From positions 16,078,932 to 16,142,931 of the forward strand of contig CM034613.1 of assembly GCA_020091685.1 (NCBI GenBank): a stretch of DNA of 64,000 bases. Reading direction: 5' to 3'. Within the stretch, counting starts at the first letter, position 1. Every line of letters starts with the position of its first letter. The translations under genes were made by a program, and so were the position numbers. This document shows, in pieces, positions 23,173-34,685 of the stretch. Source of the DNA: Lutjanus erythropterus. Taxonomy: Eukaryota > Chordata > Actinopteri > Lutjaniformes > Lutjanidae. The notes below the pieces were generated by a model. It was not told the DNA's origin and did not search any database. It saw nothing but the letters and a program-made list of their open reading frames with translations.

Positions 23173-23206
23173 CGTGTGTGTATGTGTGTGCGTGTGTTTT
23201 TTTTTA
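23173..23206. repeat. imperfect (TG)n with T9 tail
   Basis: TG units with CG and TA interruptions followed by a T run. Confidence 0.85.
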
Positions 23207-23262
23207 ATGGTGTCTCAATGGTGCCTTAAATACAGCCAAGACAAGCCTAATAATATCTTCTC

Positions 23263-23790
23263 ACAAGACAAATGCTGTGTCCCAGTTCTATTCTGCATAC
23301 TAAATAGTGTATCTAATCTTAATGGTATACTGTTTATTCCAGTTTGTTTGGTGTCAGTTCCATTGAGGTCTATGGGAGAATAGCATGCTGACAGATTTTT
23401 ACAAATGTGTGTATTTGTATACTTGCTGTTGATTTCCAAATAGCACGTTTGTCCCATAATCGTCAATAGAACTGACACCAAAGACCGGAGTATATGTTGA
23501 TGTCATGACACGTCTTTTATTTTCCTTGTTTGCTGACAAGAAACAATACATATGCATGACAGAATACATGCCAGGTGGTGTATTATTTTTTCTTTTTGTT
23601 GGATGCATAGTTATTTCTTTAGGTGTGAGCAGCGCCTTCATTTCCCTTGTGCAATGCATTGTTGGAGAATAGTGTACATCAACAGAGAGCTGATAAAACA
23701 AAGGCTTTTTAGTACGCCTTGGCGGACTGACTGTTTCGAGTATACTTTTGTCTGTTTTTTTTAGTGTGAATGCATGACGTACTCACAATC
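23263..23790. repeat. CTGTGTCCCAGTTC repeat with central hairpin
   Basis: Starts with GTGTCCCAGTTCTATTCTGC followed by ATACTAAATAG, a start I associate with a fish DNA-transposon family. The centre holds inverted arms at 23347-23377 and 23451-23482 (TTTGGTGTCAGTTCCATTG.. against ..CAATAGAACTGACACCAAA). The right boundary is uncertain. No coding motif; class not assigned. Confidence 0.45.
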
Positions 23791-23979
23791 TCTTTAGAAT
23801 TAGGGTGTAATATACAAAATAGATTCTGGGTCACACCGCATCCGCTGGTTGCCTGGTAACTTGTCCTGGCTGAGAAATTACCCAACACATAACCGCTCAT
23901 AAAATGATAATTTGTCACTTTTAGACTTGCACAAACAAGATAGCGAGCTTTAGAGATGATAGTAAGCCCATTTTCTTGC

Positions 23980-24345
23980 CTTTGGAGAGAGCAGGACAAG
24001 CCATTTCTGCCTATTCAAATCATTGTGCTAAGCTAAGCTAACCGGCTGCTGGTGGTAGTCACACATGTGTACAAATCTGGAGTATAACACCTGCTGAACT
24101 CTGGGAAAATAAAGGGGAACTTTTTTCTTGCCAACTGTCAAAACAATGCTTTGTCTGCAGCCATGATAGTGGCCTTGTAAAGCTGTTATTGGGCACAGAG
24201 GTGGTTTGAGCGAAATCTAAAATCATCAAACTGGGGATCATAAATATCTGTACAGAACTTCATGGCAATCCATCCAATAGTTGTTGAGATATTTCAGTCT
24301 GGATCAAAGTGGAGCAACTGACAGGATGACATTTGTATCCCTAGA
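23980..24345. mobile_element. GCTAAGCTAAC repeat end plus linked repeat
   Basis: GTGCTAAGCTAAGCTAACCG followed by GCTGCTGG at about 24028-24052 is the right arm of the fold-back family. It runs into a separate common fish repeat ending TTCATGGCAATCCATCCAAT, GTTGTTGAGATATTTCAGTC and CCCTAGAGCCATGG. Diverged and partial. Confidence 0.6.
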
Positions 24346-25174
24346 GCCATGGCTAATAAATTATTTTCTTGTACGTTCATGCTATTATTGCTTCAGTTCT
24401 TTTTTTATTTGCCTCCATCCTCTGTGAACACTGGAATTGAGAAATCGTTCACCGCAACAAACGTCCCTCAAAGCACAGAAGAGATATGGCCGACAGATCG
24501 ATAGTGACAGGTCAGACGGACTGGAAGCATGCAGGTAAATTCATCCCAAAGGATAGACAGCCACCACACAGATGGACAGACCAAAGAGGCACGAATCCTG
24601 CCATGACTCATAATATTAGCATAATCAATTCCAGCTCTCTTTCAGACACAAACACAAAAGCCGATAGATATCTATGAGAATGCTTAAAAGTCAATTTTTT
24701 GCTGGCAGCTATAACAGCAAATAATGAAGCCGTTTCTGGTTGCACACATAAAACTGTAAGAAGAGGTTGACGGACAGTCACATGCTTTGTAATTCTTATC
24801 CAACTTTGGCACCTTCGATTTCTTGTTGAATTCTGCCTGGCCGACTTCTACGGCACTAATAAGCTATCCAATGTTCTCTAGAGCCCAAGCTTGACATCTC
24901 TTTGTGATTGCCAGGCTATTCTTATAAATACCTGGGCATAATAAGAGCCCGAGCTGCCGGCGAGTGAAGACATACAGTCAACCAGCAGACGAGACGGATG
25001 TAGCTGGCTGGGCCCAGCAGCTCATTAGCGAACAGGTCCAGTTATACTGACAAGTCAGAGATGTCTAACCTCACCCGAGCATGGCATTATTCCAGACATT
25101 TCTCAACCAGTCAGGCACAGTGGAGAGCCATGGGAGCCACCACTGCATTGTTAGGGTACTCTAGATCTGTTCTG
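24346..25174. other. non-coding; candidate conserved block 24880-25060
   Basis: About 24880-25060 (GATTGCCAGGCTATTCTTAT, AGCAGCTCATTAGCGAACAG) is repeat-free and mixed in composition, a candidate conserved element. The remainder shows nothing I recognise. Confidence 0.3.
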
Positions 25175-26165
25175 GTATTACTTTATTTTTACTTTTATTC
25201 TGTGTTTAAGCAGGGAGGTCCTATTAAGATGCAATATCTCTTCTGCCAGGGTGTCCTTGTCAAGATGGGCAGCAAAAAAATCTAACAGACAGCAATCAGA
25301 TACAACACATGCATCACAATAACCAAACCAAGACACAGCAAACAGATCATGACAAATAATGGAACTTCTTACAAGCAATGACACTGATTTTAAAGTATTG
25401 TGAACATGTCAAATATTAAGCTAAGTATGCTTTACAGCTCATGAAAGGAAAAAGGTAGATTTACACAGCTTGGTTCTTGAGGTTGAGATCAAAAGTAGAA
25501 TTTTCTCAGTTGATCTAGAGAATAGCTACTGGACTAATATGTCAATATGTTGGATATGTACTGTGGTACTTAACCAAGTAAAGGTGTGTAATAAAAGTTA
25601 GTTTTTCTCCTTAAATATAGTTTAGTCCATTGCATGCACTGTTTAAAAACTGCTAGATAGACAGGATTGACAACATCCAGTTTTTTCAGAAAAGATACGG
25701 ACGCATGCATAGAAATTATATCATCATAGTGTGTTACTGACAAAAAAGTTTTTTTGGAATAAAAAGAAAATATTTTTAAATGGGAATGAAAATGTAAGTT
25801 TAGTCTTTTTTCAGAGGTTATCAATATGAACTCAAAAAGGTCAACTTGTCATCCAGCCAAGGTAACCCACTCAAGATGAGCGCCATCTAGTGTTAAACTT
25901 GGTCTTCTTAGAATTTAAAAACTATTTTAATTTTACAAGTGACAGCCACAATAAGTAAAAACAAACAAACAGAGGAATCAATTGTCCTTTTTAAAGATGG
26001 TGCCACAGTATAAATAAAGAGTACCTTTACTGGAACTAATCCTAAACCAAGATCATAGAAAAGGAAATAGGTCCCAGGGTAGATCCCTGAGGGACGCACG
26101 TCTTTACTGGCAAAGTTTTGCTGTCCATGGACGCAAAGTGAGTTCTAAAATAATTTGGAAAACCA
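25175..26165 (-). mobile_element. L2-like LINE, 5'-truncated, decayed reverse transcriptase and 3' tail
   Basis: Reading on the minus strand. At 26163-26081 a frame gives GFPNYFRTHF and then CVPQGSTLGPISFS, the conserved [G]VPQGS..GP motif of non-LTR reverse transcriptase. A frameshift near 26050 continues as YDLGLGLVPVKV, then IYTVAPSL, but the catalytic YADD box expected between these is deleted. At 25824-25570 a further frame gives HYDDIISMHASVSFLKKLD and WTKLYLRRKTNFYY, matching the downstream region of such enzymes. The 3' end at about 25268-25180 (AGAAGAGATATTGCATC, AATAGGACCTCCCTGCTTAA) matches the L2-type 3' UTR tail. Dead copy, about 1 kb. Confidence 0.85.
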
Positions 26166-27179
26166 ATTCGGCACAGAGCCAGTAAAACCTCCAGGAAACA
26201 GGAATTCCAGAAAATGCCTGTCTCCTCTGTGTTGATAGTGACATGTTCATGTCCCCGTCCTCCTACAGCTTCCTCGCACCTGTTTTCTCTCCCTCTCTGC
26301 ACATTCTCTCCAGACGTCAGCTTGCATCTCTTCGACAGTGACATGCAGTAACATGTGAGCGGTCCATCCTACCACAAGCAAACAAAATGAGCGGCTTGGC
26401 ATTCAGGTAAACAGCCCTCAACCCTCTCACCAAATTAGGTGAGACAAGGGTTTGACTTTTGCAGGTCGAGGGCCAAACAACAAGTTCAAATGTTAATATC
26501 AGCATCGCATAAAAGAAAATGTTTTGCTCTTCAGGGGCCATACAGCAGCATAAACTTTGTTTTTTATTAGATATTTTTAGCTCCTCTGAGGCAGCACGGG
26601 CTGTGTGTACTGTATTAATATTCTGTGAAACAAAACTGAGCAGGCAAAACACCAAACACTGGAGAGTTGAAGGGTTGTTGCCGCACATTTCATAGGTTGT
26701 ACTTCAGCTCAGAACTTTTAATGATCCCTTCAAGATGCGGTAAGTGATGCTGAGAAAGATAGCTGATTGTTGAGTCTCAGTCCCAGGTCATCAAATACTG
26801 AGATTTTGGCAAGAATTTCCTTCAGTATTAATAAGGTTCTATCTTACTTTATCTTATCTTGTGAGATTCAACAATCAACCATCCTACAGGCCAGTGATTA
26901 GCTTAAGTCTCCAGACACTGGATAAATATTCTAAAGCCTCAAAAACAGAGCCAAGAGACAGAGTACAAATCTAGTTCTCTCTCAGACCACTTACATTACA
27001 TTATGTTTGAAGGTTATTATGGAACTTTTGCCCAAAAATAAACTGCCTACTCAAGCTTTAATTTTGTATAGTCTATAAAATCCTAAGCTCTTAAACCTGC
27101 ACTAACAAGTTTTAGTCACTTAGGGAGCAGTGGAAACTATCTGTAAACACAATACAGGCATATTGTTCATGTTTTAAAA
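26166..27179. other. non-coding, nothing recognised
   Basis: A 123-codon - frame at 26317-26688 directly upstream of the LINE remnant has no motif tying it to the LINE or any family. Short TTATCTTATCTT-like words lie near 26835-26860. Confidence 0.5.
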
Positions 27180-27430
27180 TTAACTGTTGACTTTGTTAGG
27201 AAACTGTTGCTTATTTACACTTCCCGCAAATACTAAAGTAAGATCAGCATTTATTTGCATTTGTGTTTCTGGCCAGATTAACTCTCCTTTCGGCTCTGTG
27301 TTTGGGCTCCACCATGTCCTGAAGGAAACATCTGTCTCTTTAGCAGCCAAAATGCTCCACTGTGTTCACCAGCTAGTTGCTAACTTTGTCTGTTTGCCAT
27401 TCGGTGCAGAGCAGGAAGTGTAGCTGCTGT
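27180..27430 (+). repeat. GGTGGAGACCAAAA dispersed repeat, copy 3
   Basis: GGGCTCCACCATGTCCTGAA, CATCTGTCTCTTTAGCAGCC, and CTCCACTGTGTTCACCAGCT followed by AGTTGCTAA are the most complete form of this family here. Same orientation as 18890-19060. Confidence 0.65.
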
Positions 27431-27536
27431 AGCTGGAAATAATGCCGTCAGACAGGACTAAGACATTAAAAGTTGCTGTAAAATGGAAACAATGAGCTGA
27501 AAGATGCTAAAATGCTCTGGAGGTATGAAACTGTAG

Positions 27537-27572
27537 AGTTGGTTGGTTGGTTGGTTATCTATGGTTGGTTGA
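27537..27572. repeat. (GGTT)n tetranucleotide repeat
   Basis: Five GGTT units followed by an interrupted GGTTGGTT. Confidence 0.9.
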
Positions 27573-27619
27573 TTACTATGAGTGACCCTTTCACTGTGAT
27601 CTATTGTTAATATACAAAA

Positions 27620-27900
27620 ATGACATATTTGACTGTCATGTTAACACATGAAGTTAAACAGTTTAAATTTGATAAGTAGACCTGCTATGGAACGTTTATG
27701 ACAGGTGATTTTGTCTTGGTTAATGTCAGGTGTCATTACAAATACATCATTGTATTGGCTGATGTCAAGTTGTCATAACAAAGAAATCTCAACCGATGTC
27801 AGCTTTGCATTAAAATTTACATAACTGACTGAATGACACTTAATGACAACAGTCATAATGTTTATTACAGTTGTCATGACATGGTTATGACAGTAATGAC
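27620..27900. repeat. TGTCATGACA-type dispersed repeat
   Basis: Repeated words TATGACAGGTG, GTCAGGTGTCATTAC, GATGTCAAGTTGTCATAAC, TGACAACAGTCATAATG and GTTGTCATGACATGG alternate between strands, giving a loosely self-complementary stretch. I recognise this as a fish interspersed repeat; class unknown. Confidence 0.6.
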
Positions 27901-28339
27901 CTCCAACAAAACCCAACTTCTCACTGAATGATTGCAATGAAGCATTTACATTCTGTAATAATGAAATACAGGTCTGTAGATCAGGTTTGTCAGATGAACT
28001 TAGTTCCTACATGACCTGACTGCACATAGGTTCTTCTCTGCTGTAGCTGGAACCTACAGAGAACGACACATTTCTGCTTTCCAAGCTTGATATTTTTTAC
28101 ACTGTTTACATATTTTGTAAGCATCAAAGGTACGTCCAAAACTGATGTTGGAGGATTGTAGATGACAACCTGATATCTGGAAAAAGAAAAGTTTAAGAAG
28201 AGAGGTGCAGTTTTATTTGGATGGGCATTTTTCTGAAAGTCTTCACAGGGAGTTCAGTGTCTGGTGATGGGAGGAGACCTATTGATGGGCGCTCAGTCAG
28301 GACAAGCCTCAACAGACAACTCATTATTTATTTTTCATT
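27901..28339. other. non-coding, nothing recognised
   Basis: No repeat family or coding motif recognised. Confidence 0.5.
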
Positions 28340-28725
28340 CAGCGGCCAGAGATAAAATGGCTGCCGGTCTGACACTGATGTATGAGCATCTCATTGAGGG
28401 AAAATCCACTCTGCTGATCCTTTGAATCTAAACCCGAGCTAATAGGCAAAAATCTAATCGAAAGTGATTAAAAACAAAATGAATAAAACCAGCGGGGAAA
28501 GAACCACACTGGCCTGGTGCTGCATAAACGCTAACTCAGGGGAGAGATGTCAGGAGAGGATGGGTGACAGGGAAAATGCAGCAGATTTCATTCTCATTTG
28601 CTAATTGAGGAGATAATGTAAATCATTCTCGGAGTCAGTGGAATAAACGGCCCTTTAAAAATCAATGGGAGTTACAAAGCGCCTGCTTCTATGGTTCGAG
28701 TCCTGGAGGAGTGAATCAGCATCTC
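28340..28725. promoter_or_regulatory. candidate conserved non-coding element
   Basis: A 385-bp repeat-free stretch with ordered homeodomain-like words (GAGCTAATAGGC, AATCTAATCGAAAGTGATTA, TTTGCTAATTGAGGAGATAA, AATCATTC) and TGATCCTTTGAATC, a TCF/LEF-like core. No long frame. Regulatory role inferred. Confidence 0.4.
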
Positions 28726-28748
28726 TGAGAGACGGATCTCATCCTGGG

Positions 28749-28769
28749 GTTTGCTTTGCTTTGCTTTGC
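28749..28769. repeat. (TTTGC)4 pentanucleotide repeat
   Basis: Four tandem TTTGC units. Confidence 0.9.
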
Positions 28770-29929
28770 CTGTAGCCTTGTAAGATTGAGTATTTTAATT
28801 GTGCTAAAGGTTAATAACAAATCCGCGAGCGAGAAGAGGGGCTTGGGGACGTGCAGAAATTCAGTTGGCGAGATTGTGTCATAATTAGCACTGACTTACC
28901 AAGCCAATTTGTGCATTACAAAACTCAAAGCTTGTAGATTTTCTTGAGAATTAAAGTGATATTTTTGTATTTGTCAGCCGGGGTGTTATTCTCATATTTT
29001 TGTTTGTTGGGATAAGAGCCGAACTGTAAAAATAAATCAGTATTTGCTCACATGCTGGAAAATAAATAACAAGAAATTGCTCCACAGAAATGCCACATAT
29101 GTTTTTGAGATAATTTTGAAACAATGGCACCATTACAAGTTTATTTTTCTACTGTGAAGTGTCCCAATTACTGCATATCTTGGTCACCTCTCTGTAATGT
29201 AATGAGTCCTCATCAATAATCTTTGTGTTAATGCAAAGTAATGAATATTGGAGGTTATAAAAAAAATCTCATATACTGGGACACCTTGGTCTCCTGGTCG
29301 CCTCACAAAAAATTATATCAGCCTCCAAAATCTGCACACCTTTCTCTCTCAGAGGTTCTTACAGGTTTGTACTCTAACTGTATAAAAAAAAAACTATTGG
29401 TGGTGTAACTCCCACCAGGAGTTTGTCTAAATGGGTAACTCACTGCTGGAAAGGTTTTCACAGGGTTCATTCTGTCTTTGTAGAAGAATGACGCAAATAT
29501 TTTTGAAATGCAGTGTTCTCTCTATAGTCTATGTTTTCAACATCTCTACAGTGGAAGTGGTGAGTAAGATGTTAGCATGAGCGTGGTCATGAAGGACAAA
29601 CATATGAGAATAATAGGCATGTTGACAAAAAAAAAAAAATCAATTTATCCTCAAGTGGAAGGCTAAACTGAGAATAAAAGCAGGTTTTACTGGAAAATTT
29701 TAAATAACAGGACTCTTAGCAAAAAACCTTGCTGGCATCCTCACCAATTTTCTCAATTCTTAAATTGCTCACTGTTCTTGGAAAATACTTGTCTTTTTCT
29801 TTCTCGCTCCTTGTTTCAAAACAATCAATAGAGGATCCCAATCTAATGTTGTAGTCAAAAGGTCCTTGGTGTGATTGTATTGGAGAGGAGGAGGGGAGAC
29901 CCTTAACGAGAGAGTGGGAGGAAGGCTGC
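28770..29929. other. non-coding, nothing recognised
   Basis: AT-rich sequence with A runs (about 29380, 29625-29639). No gene or repeat family recognised. Confidence 0.5.
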
Positions 29930-30170
29930 TGAGATCATTTAATCATTGTTCCTTATACATCCACTTATCATGCCACAGCAAAACTGGCCTTAATGGCTTG
30001 GCTGTGCTAGGCAGGATATTATTTCATACATGGGGGAATTAAATGAATGCATGGCAGAGTTCAGTCTCCGGAAAAAAATAATGGGAATCCACTCAGCTTA
30101 AAATATTGGATTTGTTAATGAATGGAAGCAGTTAATCTAAAGCTCGACTCTGAGAATTGTCAAAAAAAAA
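29930..30170. promoter_or_regulatory. candidate conserved non-coding element
   Basis: Repeat-free AT-rich block with GGCCTTAATGGCTTGGC, GGATATTATTTCATACATGG, GGGGAATTAAATGAATGCAT and GCAGTTAATCTAAAGC. The composition resembles vertebrate developmental enhancers. Inference only. Confidence 0.3.
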
Positions 30171-30389
30171 AGGAAAAAAAACAGGAGATGAAAAGAGGGG
30201 GGGAAAGAATAGGAGTGGAAAGAGGTAATAAAGGAGAAAGGGAAACACTGTGTTTGCAATAAACACTGTGATGTCCTCACTGTTATAATCAGCGTCTATC
30301 AGCAATGACACAAGCATGAAATGCCATGAATGCATCCACAACGGTTGTCAGACTCTTCCCAGTGGAGGGTTTAGATGAAGGTCACCCGT
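30171..30389. other. purine-rich spacer
   Basis: The + strand is strongly A/G-biased at about 30160-30245, then mixed. Frames on the opposite strand are pyrimidine artefacts. Confidence 0.5.
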
Positions 30390-30700
30390 TGTTTCTCTAG
30401 CACTGTCATTATCTGACAGGGAGGGAGAGATAAGAGGTCGCCGATAATAAATGCTCCTCCATGATTGGAAATAATCTTGACAAGAGCCTCTCCAACGGTC
30501 CAGAAAAGTCCATCAATGAAACAGGATTGGGTATGACATGTTTTTGTCTGTGCCAGCCTCATGCAATATGGACTCGCCGCTATTTCAAAATAAATCTGCG
30601 AAGGGGCGCGGTCGATGAGGAATGATTTATGCAACGGCGTTGACCGCTAATGCTTCTCACTGGGCATAACACTTGCGCAACCTTTACCTCAGACTGAAGA
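30390..30700. promoter_or_regulatory. candidate conserved non-coding element
   Basis: Repeat-free, with several CpGs against a poor background (GGTCGCCGATAATAAATGC, AAGGGGCGCGGTCGATGAGG, AACGGCGTTGACCGCTAATGC), AATGATTTATGC and TGATTGGAAATAATC. Two short overlapping - frames (30371-30819) cover it without family motifs. Confidence 0.4.
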
Positions 30701-31004
30701 AATGAAAGGGGTGATGGGTAGATGTTTCCACTTTTAAGTAAGCTTTGAAGGCAGTGATGCGGGAGAGACATACTGCCTAATTTCAAGAAACCAACTGAGC
30801 TATGGAAGAACTCCAGCACATTGGATTTTACTAAGACTTTGAAGTTAAAGTGCTGGTTATTAGATCATCATGCTGCACCATCAAAAAGTGTGAAAAGGGT
30901 TCAAGTTGACTGTTCATTGAGCCCTGCCCCTTTGAGTTATTACAGTTTATTGTTAGTGCTTACAATACCATATTTAATTACAGTACCCACCCCAGCCACC
31001 GCCT
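30701..31004. other. non-coding or decayed LINE body
   Basis: Lies directly upstream of the LINE C-terminal remnant and may be part of it, but no reverse transcriptase motif is visible. Confidence 0.35.
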
Positions 31005-31073
31005 CCATCTGGCAAGAGATACAGAAGTATCCACTGCCATACCACCAGACTTCAGAACAGCGTTTTTCCTCAG
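31005..31073 (+). mobile_element. LINE C-terminal remnant
   Basis: One + frame reads PSGKRYRSIHCHTTRLQNS and then VFPQ. This matches the conserved C-terminal tail of fish non-LTR retrotransposon polyproteins (SG+RYRS..CRTTRLQNSFFPQ pattern). It is about 23 codons; after this the frame diverges. The rest of the element is absent or unrecognisable. Confidence 0.55.
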
Positions 31074-33935
31074 TTTTTGTTGTTATTACTCTGTGTTCTT
31101 TGTGTGTGTGATAAAATTGACCATTACTTTTGTTGCTATGTCTGTTAGCTTTCTGATCTTGCAAGCATGTATGCGGTTCACAATAATAACATGGACAAAT
31201 TTCTGACCAATACATCCATACATACAGAACTACACAAAAGCAGACCCATCATTTCTAGCTAGGAACTGTGTATTCGCTGGCTGAAATACACTTGTCATCA
31301 GCTATAGCTACGTAGTGTACACTAATGTAACACTAAACTAGCGAATAGCTCAAGTAAGATACAATCACAGGATACGAAGACGTAAGTATTGGAAATGATG
31401 TTTGTCACTAATAAGTAAGTGAAAAGAATTCTCCCTGAACATCTCACGATGTATTTAATGGCTGCACAGACCTGCTGTCTACAATGCTGCCTCTGCTTTT
31501 GTCTCTCTCTCTCTCTCAATAGGTACACAAAGATCTATTATAATGGCCTAGATAGTGGATGCAAAGTTTATGCAAAGATGGCGCCCATTCAGTCCAATGA
31601 CAGTTGCTTGGCTGGTGCATAAGGCAAAAAAAGTTTTCCAGCATCCGGTTTTACTTCCTGGTTATACGGCGCACTGAATATGCACTTTAGTGCCTTTAAG
31701 GTATTGCGTATTTGTACGGTTTTGCACACAGCCAATCACCTCCAGTGTTCTTTAGTTCAGTGTGATGTATGACTCGCCAACAACTTAAGTGTGTATTTGA
31801 CAGAGTTGACAGTTAAGCATACCAAAGTGCCACTAAAACATTAAAAAGTACCTTACCTTTAGATGTAGCATCACATTATTATCACACAAAAACTTGTTAA
31901 TCCATTCCCTACACTTTTATTTTTGTGTTTTTGATATCGGAAAAGCTAAAAATAAGACACAACCCTCCAAAATCTTAAAACGCTCCAGACAAACATTCAT
32001 CTCAACGATCTCAAACACACTTAAATCTGAAATTCAGCACTTAAACCTTAGTCATTGTTTCATTGTTCATTTCATAAATCCAATTGTTCTTGAGTACAAA
32101 GCCAAATCAATAGAAAATCTGTCACTGTCCAAAAACTTGGGAGTCTGCACTTTATATTGTGTCTGGTTCAAGTGAGCAAGTCGCTACATGAACCACACAG
32201 AAGTTTGAGTGTCTCAGATCGACTGTTTGTGATTCAGGATGTTGCTGTACGGAGGAAACTGGTGGGAGGGTCGCGTTGCTCAGCATTGTGCAGCATGCAT
32301 CATTGTCTCCATTTATCTTGTTAGGTGTGTATTGTAAATCTAATCTGATGCAACTTGTGTGCCTTGCATTTTGGTTTCAGGGGAAGGACATTTTTCATGT
32401 ATACTTACAGCATAACACATCATACAACTATCTGATCATCAACTCTGTACGAATCCAGCTCATGAGCTTTCTACAAGCATATGGAAATACATACCATCTT
32501 TTAGGTTATTGTTTTCTTGATAATTACTGGGAGCATTTTGCATTTTGAACTCATGCATTTATGGTATTTTGTGAATTATTTACAGAATATCAGAATCAGT
32601 TGTATTAGGAATTTAGTGTAAACAGCCAACTTTTCTCATTAACTTAACATAGAATTGTACCATTTTGTCCTATCCTTCTTGTTGCAAGTTTCCAGCAGCG
32701 GAGACAGAGGTTTGACGTCATAGTTTTGCAATTTGCAACTGTCACAATATGCCGGCATTGATAAAAAAAAAAGGAATCGGTAAGCTCAGAGGCAGACGAT
32801 TCTGATGGATCTGACAATTTGGAACGGGTCAGGTCAATTTGTTTCTGAAAAGTTAAAAACAAATATTCAAATAGTGCATATATCATGGTTTTATCAGCAT
32901 GCTGTGCTGAATGTTGTCCTGACTGCTGCACTATGAGCTCACCTGACACCTCTGGTCGTCATGCCAATAACTCAAAAAGTTATCTCAACTCATGTTTCAT
33001 ATGATCCTGAACAACAAGTTTGCATTTCATAATGGTAAAATATAACACGTTTCTGCCTCTGAGGCATCACTGCTGAATGTTCCCTTCAAAATCTCTATTT
33101 ATAATTTTATTATCGGGTGTCTGATACGTCCTGACAGCCTGGGCTCGAAAAGGGAGCATCCAGCAGTGTCGCACGTCCTTGGGGGGCAGAAATCATATTT
33201 TTTGGAGAAAGCACCTGGATAAGAAAATGCAAAGATGTATGTGTTTTGCAGTCAGACTGCTTAAAACATAATATTTTGCCACATAGAGTATGGACTGAGT
33301 ATATCAATACACATAAAGAAAAAACATTTACTGCAGTATATAATCTGCTCTGTTAGTTTGCAGTATGAGTGGGGAAACAGTGTAAGATCCCAACACACCC
33401 TGCGAGTCATTATTTGATATCATCAAATCTTATCACAGGAAAATCTGCATAATTAAATCTTTAATCAACAGCAGTGTGATGGATCGACGAGGTTCCAGGA
33501 GAAAGTGCTTACACTGTGAGAGACGTAACACCATATCAGGACTTTGTAGAGCTTGTCCGTAGTTTCTGGAGTGTTTGCAAGAGTTTATCCACCTTGTGTG
33601 AGGCGCAAGTACATGTTTTGTATATTCAGTTATATTAACTCTAGGTGGCTTTTGTTTTGGTCTGCAGACAAAGTGAAGGAGAGGGTCATTAATCTGCGTT
33701 TTCTACATTCAAATCTGAAGATCACAATCAATACTTTTTTATTCAATTGTGACACACCCTCTCAGGGTAAAGCGTGCATAGGGACACAGGCTTGGCGGAG
33801 ACTATAATCCTTGCTGTTGTGGTTTTATTGACTGTACGCAAACAAAAGTTTAAGAAACATGAGAAATGCATGAGGTGCCTTGGAGATCCGGAGCAGCAGA
33901 CCGAGGGAGAAGACACCAGCCAAAATTGAATGGCT
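31074..33935. other. non-coding, nothing recognised
   Basis: AT-rich. A YY1-like AAGATGGCGCCC occurs near 31576-31587 and a CT run near 31500-31518. Frames of up to 101 codons (for example - 32644-32949) carry no motif I can place. Confidence 0.5.
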
Positions 33936-33962
33936 GGGAGTTGGGGAGGGGGGGGGGGGGGG
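33936..33962 (+). other. G15 run, predicted G-quadruplex
   Basis: GGG, GGGG and a 15-base G run lie within 27 bp on the + strand, enough for a stable intramolecular G-quadruplex. Such a run is slippage-prone and its exact length should be treated with caution. Confidence 0.8.
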
Positions 33963-34444
33963 TGTGTGCCTGCAGTGCAGTCACCTTGGCGGTTTTTATC
34001 CGTCCTCCGGGGACAATTTTGCAGAGAAACAAAAGAAGCATGTGAGCTGGAGCGATCCCGGTTTCACAGATGCTCACCTTTGACTGTCCTTCCACTCCTT
34101 TTGTACGCCGCGAAGACAATTGCTGATGAGCAGCAGCTGTGCTGAATGGCACACAGGTGTGGGTCATTAGAGGTGATTATCAAATCCCTGAGTACTGGTG
34201 GCATTGTGTCTCTGAGACAAAAAAAACTTGTCAAGAGCACGGAAAGTCTTTGTAATTTAAGGTAAGCTTGTTTTTGGACGACAAGTAATCGATTACAGCA
34301 CACAGTTTTGTGTCTTCCAGGATGATTCAACTTGTGTAGCTCTGTCGCAGAAACTGAAACAGCAAAATTCTGGTGAAACAGGTGGAAGTTGGTGACACTT
34401 GGTCGCTAACCGGACTGTAGGTTGTATCAACCGTAAATACGTAG
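33963..34444. other. non-coding, nothing recognised
   Basis: Several short overlapping frames on both strands near 33850-34330 without family motifs. Confidence 0.5.
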
Positions 34445-34685
34445 ATAATTGGTTGTGTCTGGAAGGGAAGCCCTGATTTGTGAAACTCTTGCAAGATTTG
34501 TATGGGTTGTTTCTTCATTGTGCACATTGTACAGACTAATTATGTTTTATAGTGTGACAACAGTATGGTTTAGGTAAAAAATACTTTTGGTTAGGGAGAG
34601 GGAAAGATCATGGTTTGGGTTTAAATGATCACTCTTGCGAGATCTTTCATGGGTCTTGGGTTCTCTTCGAGACACAACCTAGAGT
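34445..34685. repeat. AGATAATTGG / GGTTGTGTCT inverted-end repeat, copy 1
   Basis: GGTTGTGTCTGGAAGGG at the left is inverted at the right (TTCTCTTCGAGACACAACC). The inner part GATTTGTGAAACTCTTGCAA followed by GATTTGTA..GTTGTTTCTTCATT matches 62270-62335 (GATTTGAGAAACTCTCACAA). A dispersed repeat, class unknown. Confidence 0.55.

Noticed and set aside
28690..28706. GGTTCGAGTCC, identical to a tRNA B box
   Set aside because: The flanking bases do not form a T-arm stem and no A box or acceptor stem is visible upstream.
32644..32949. 101-codon - frame with SDPSESSASE and several Cys residues, considered as a piggyBac-type fragment
   Set aside because: Cysteine spacing does not fit a known zinc-finger pattern and no catalytic motif is present.
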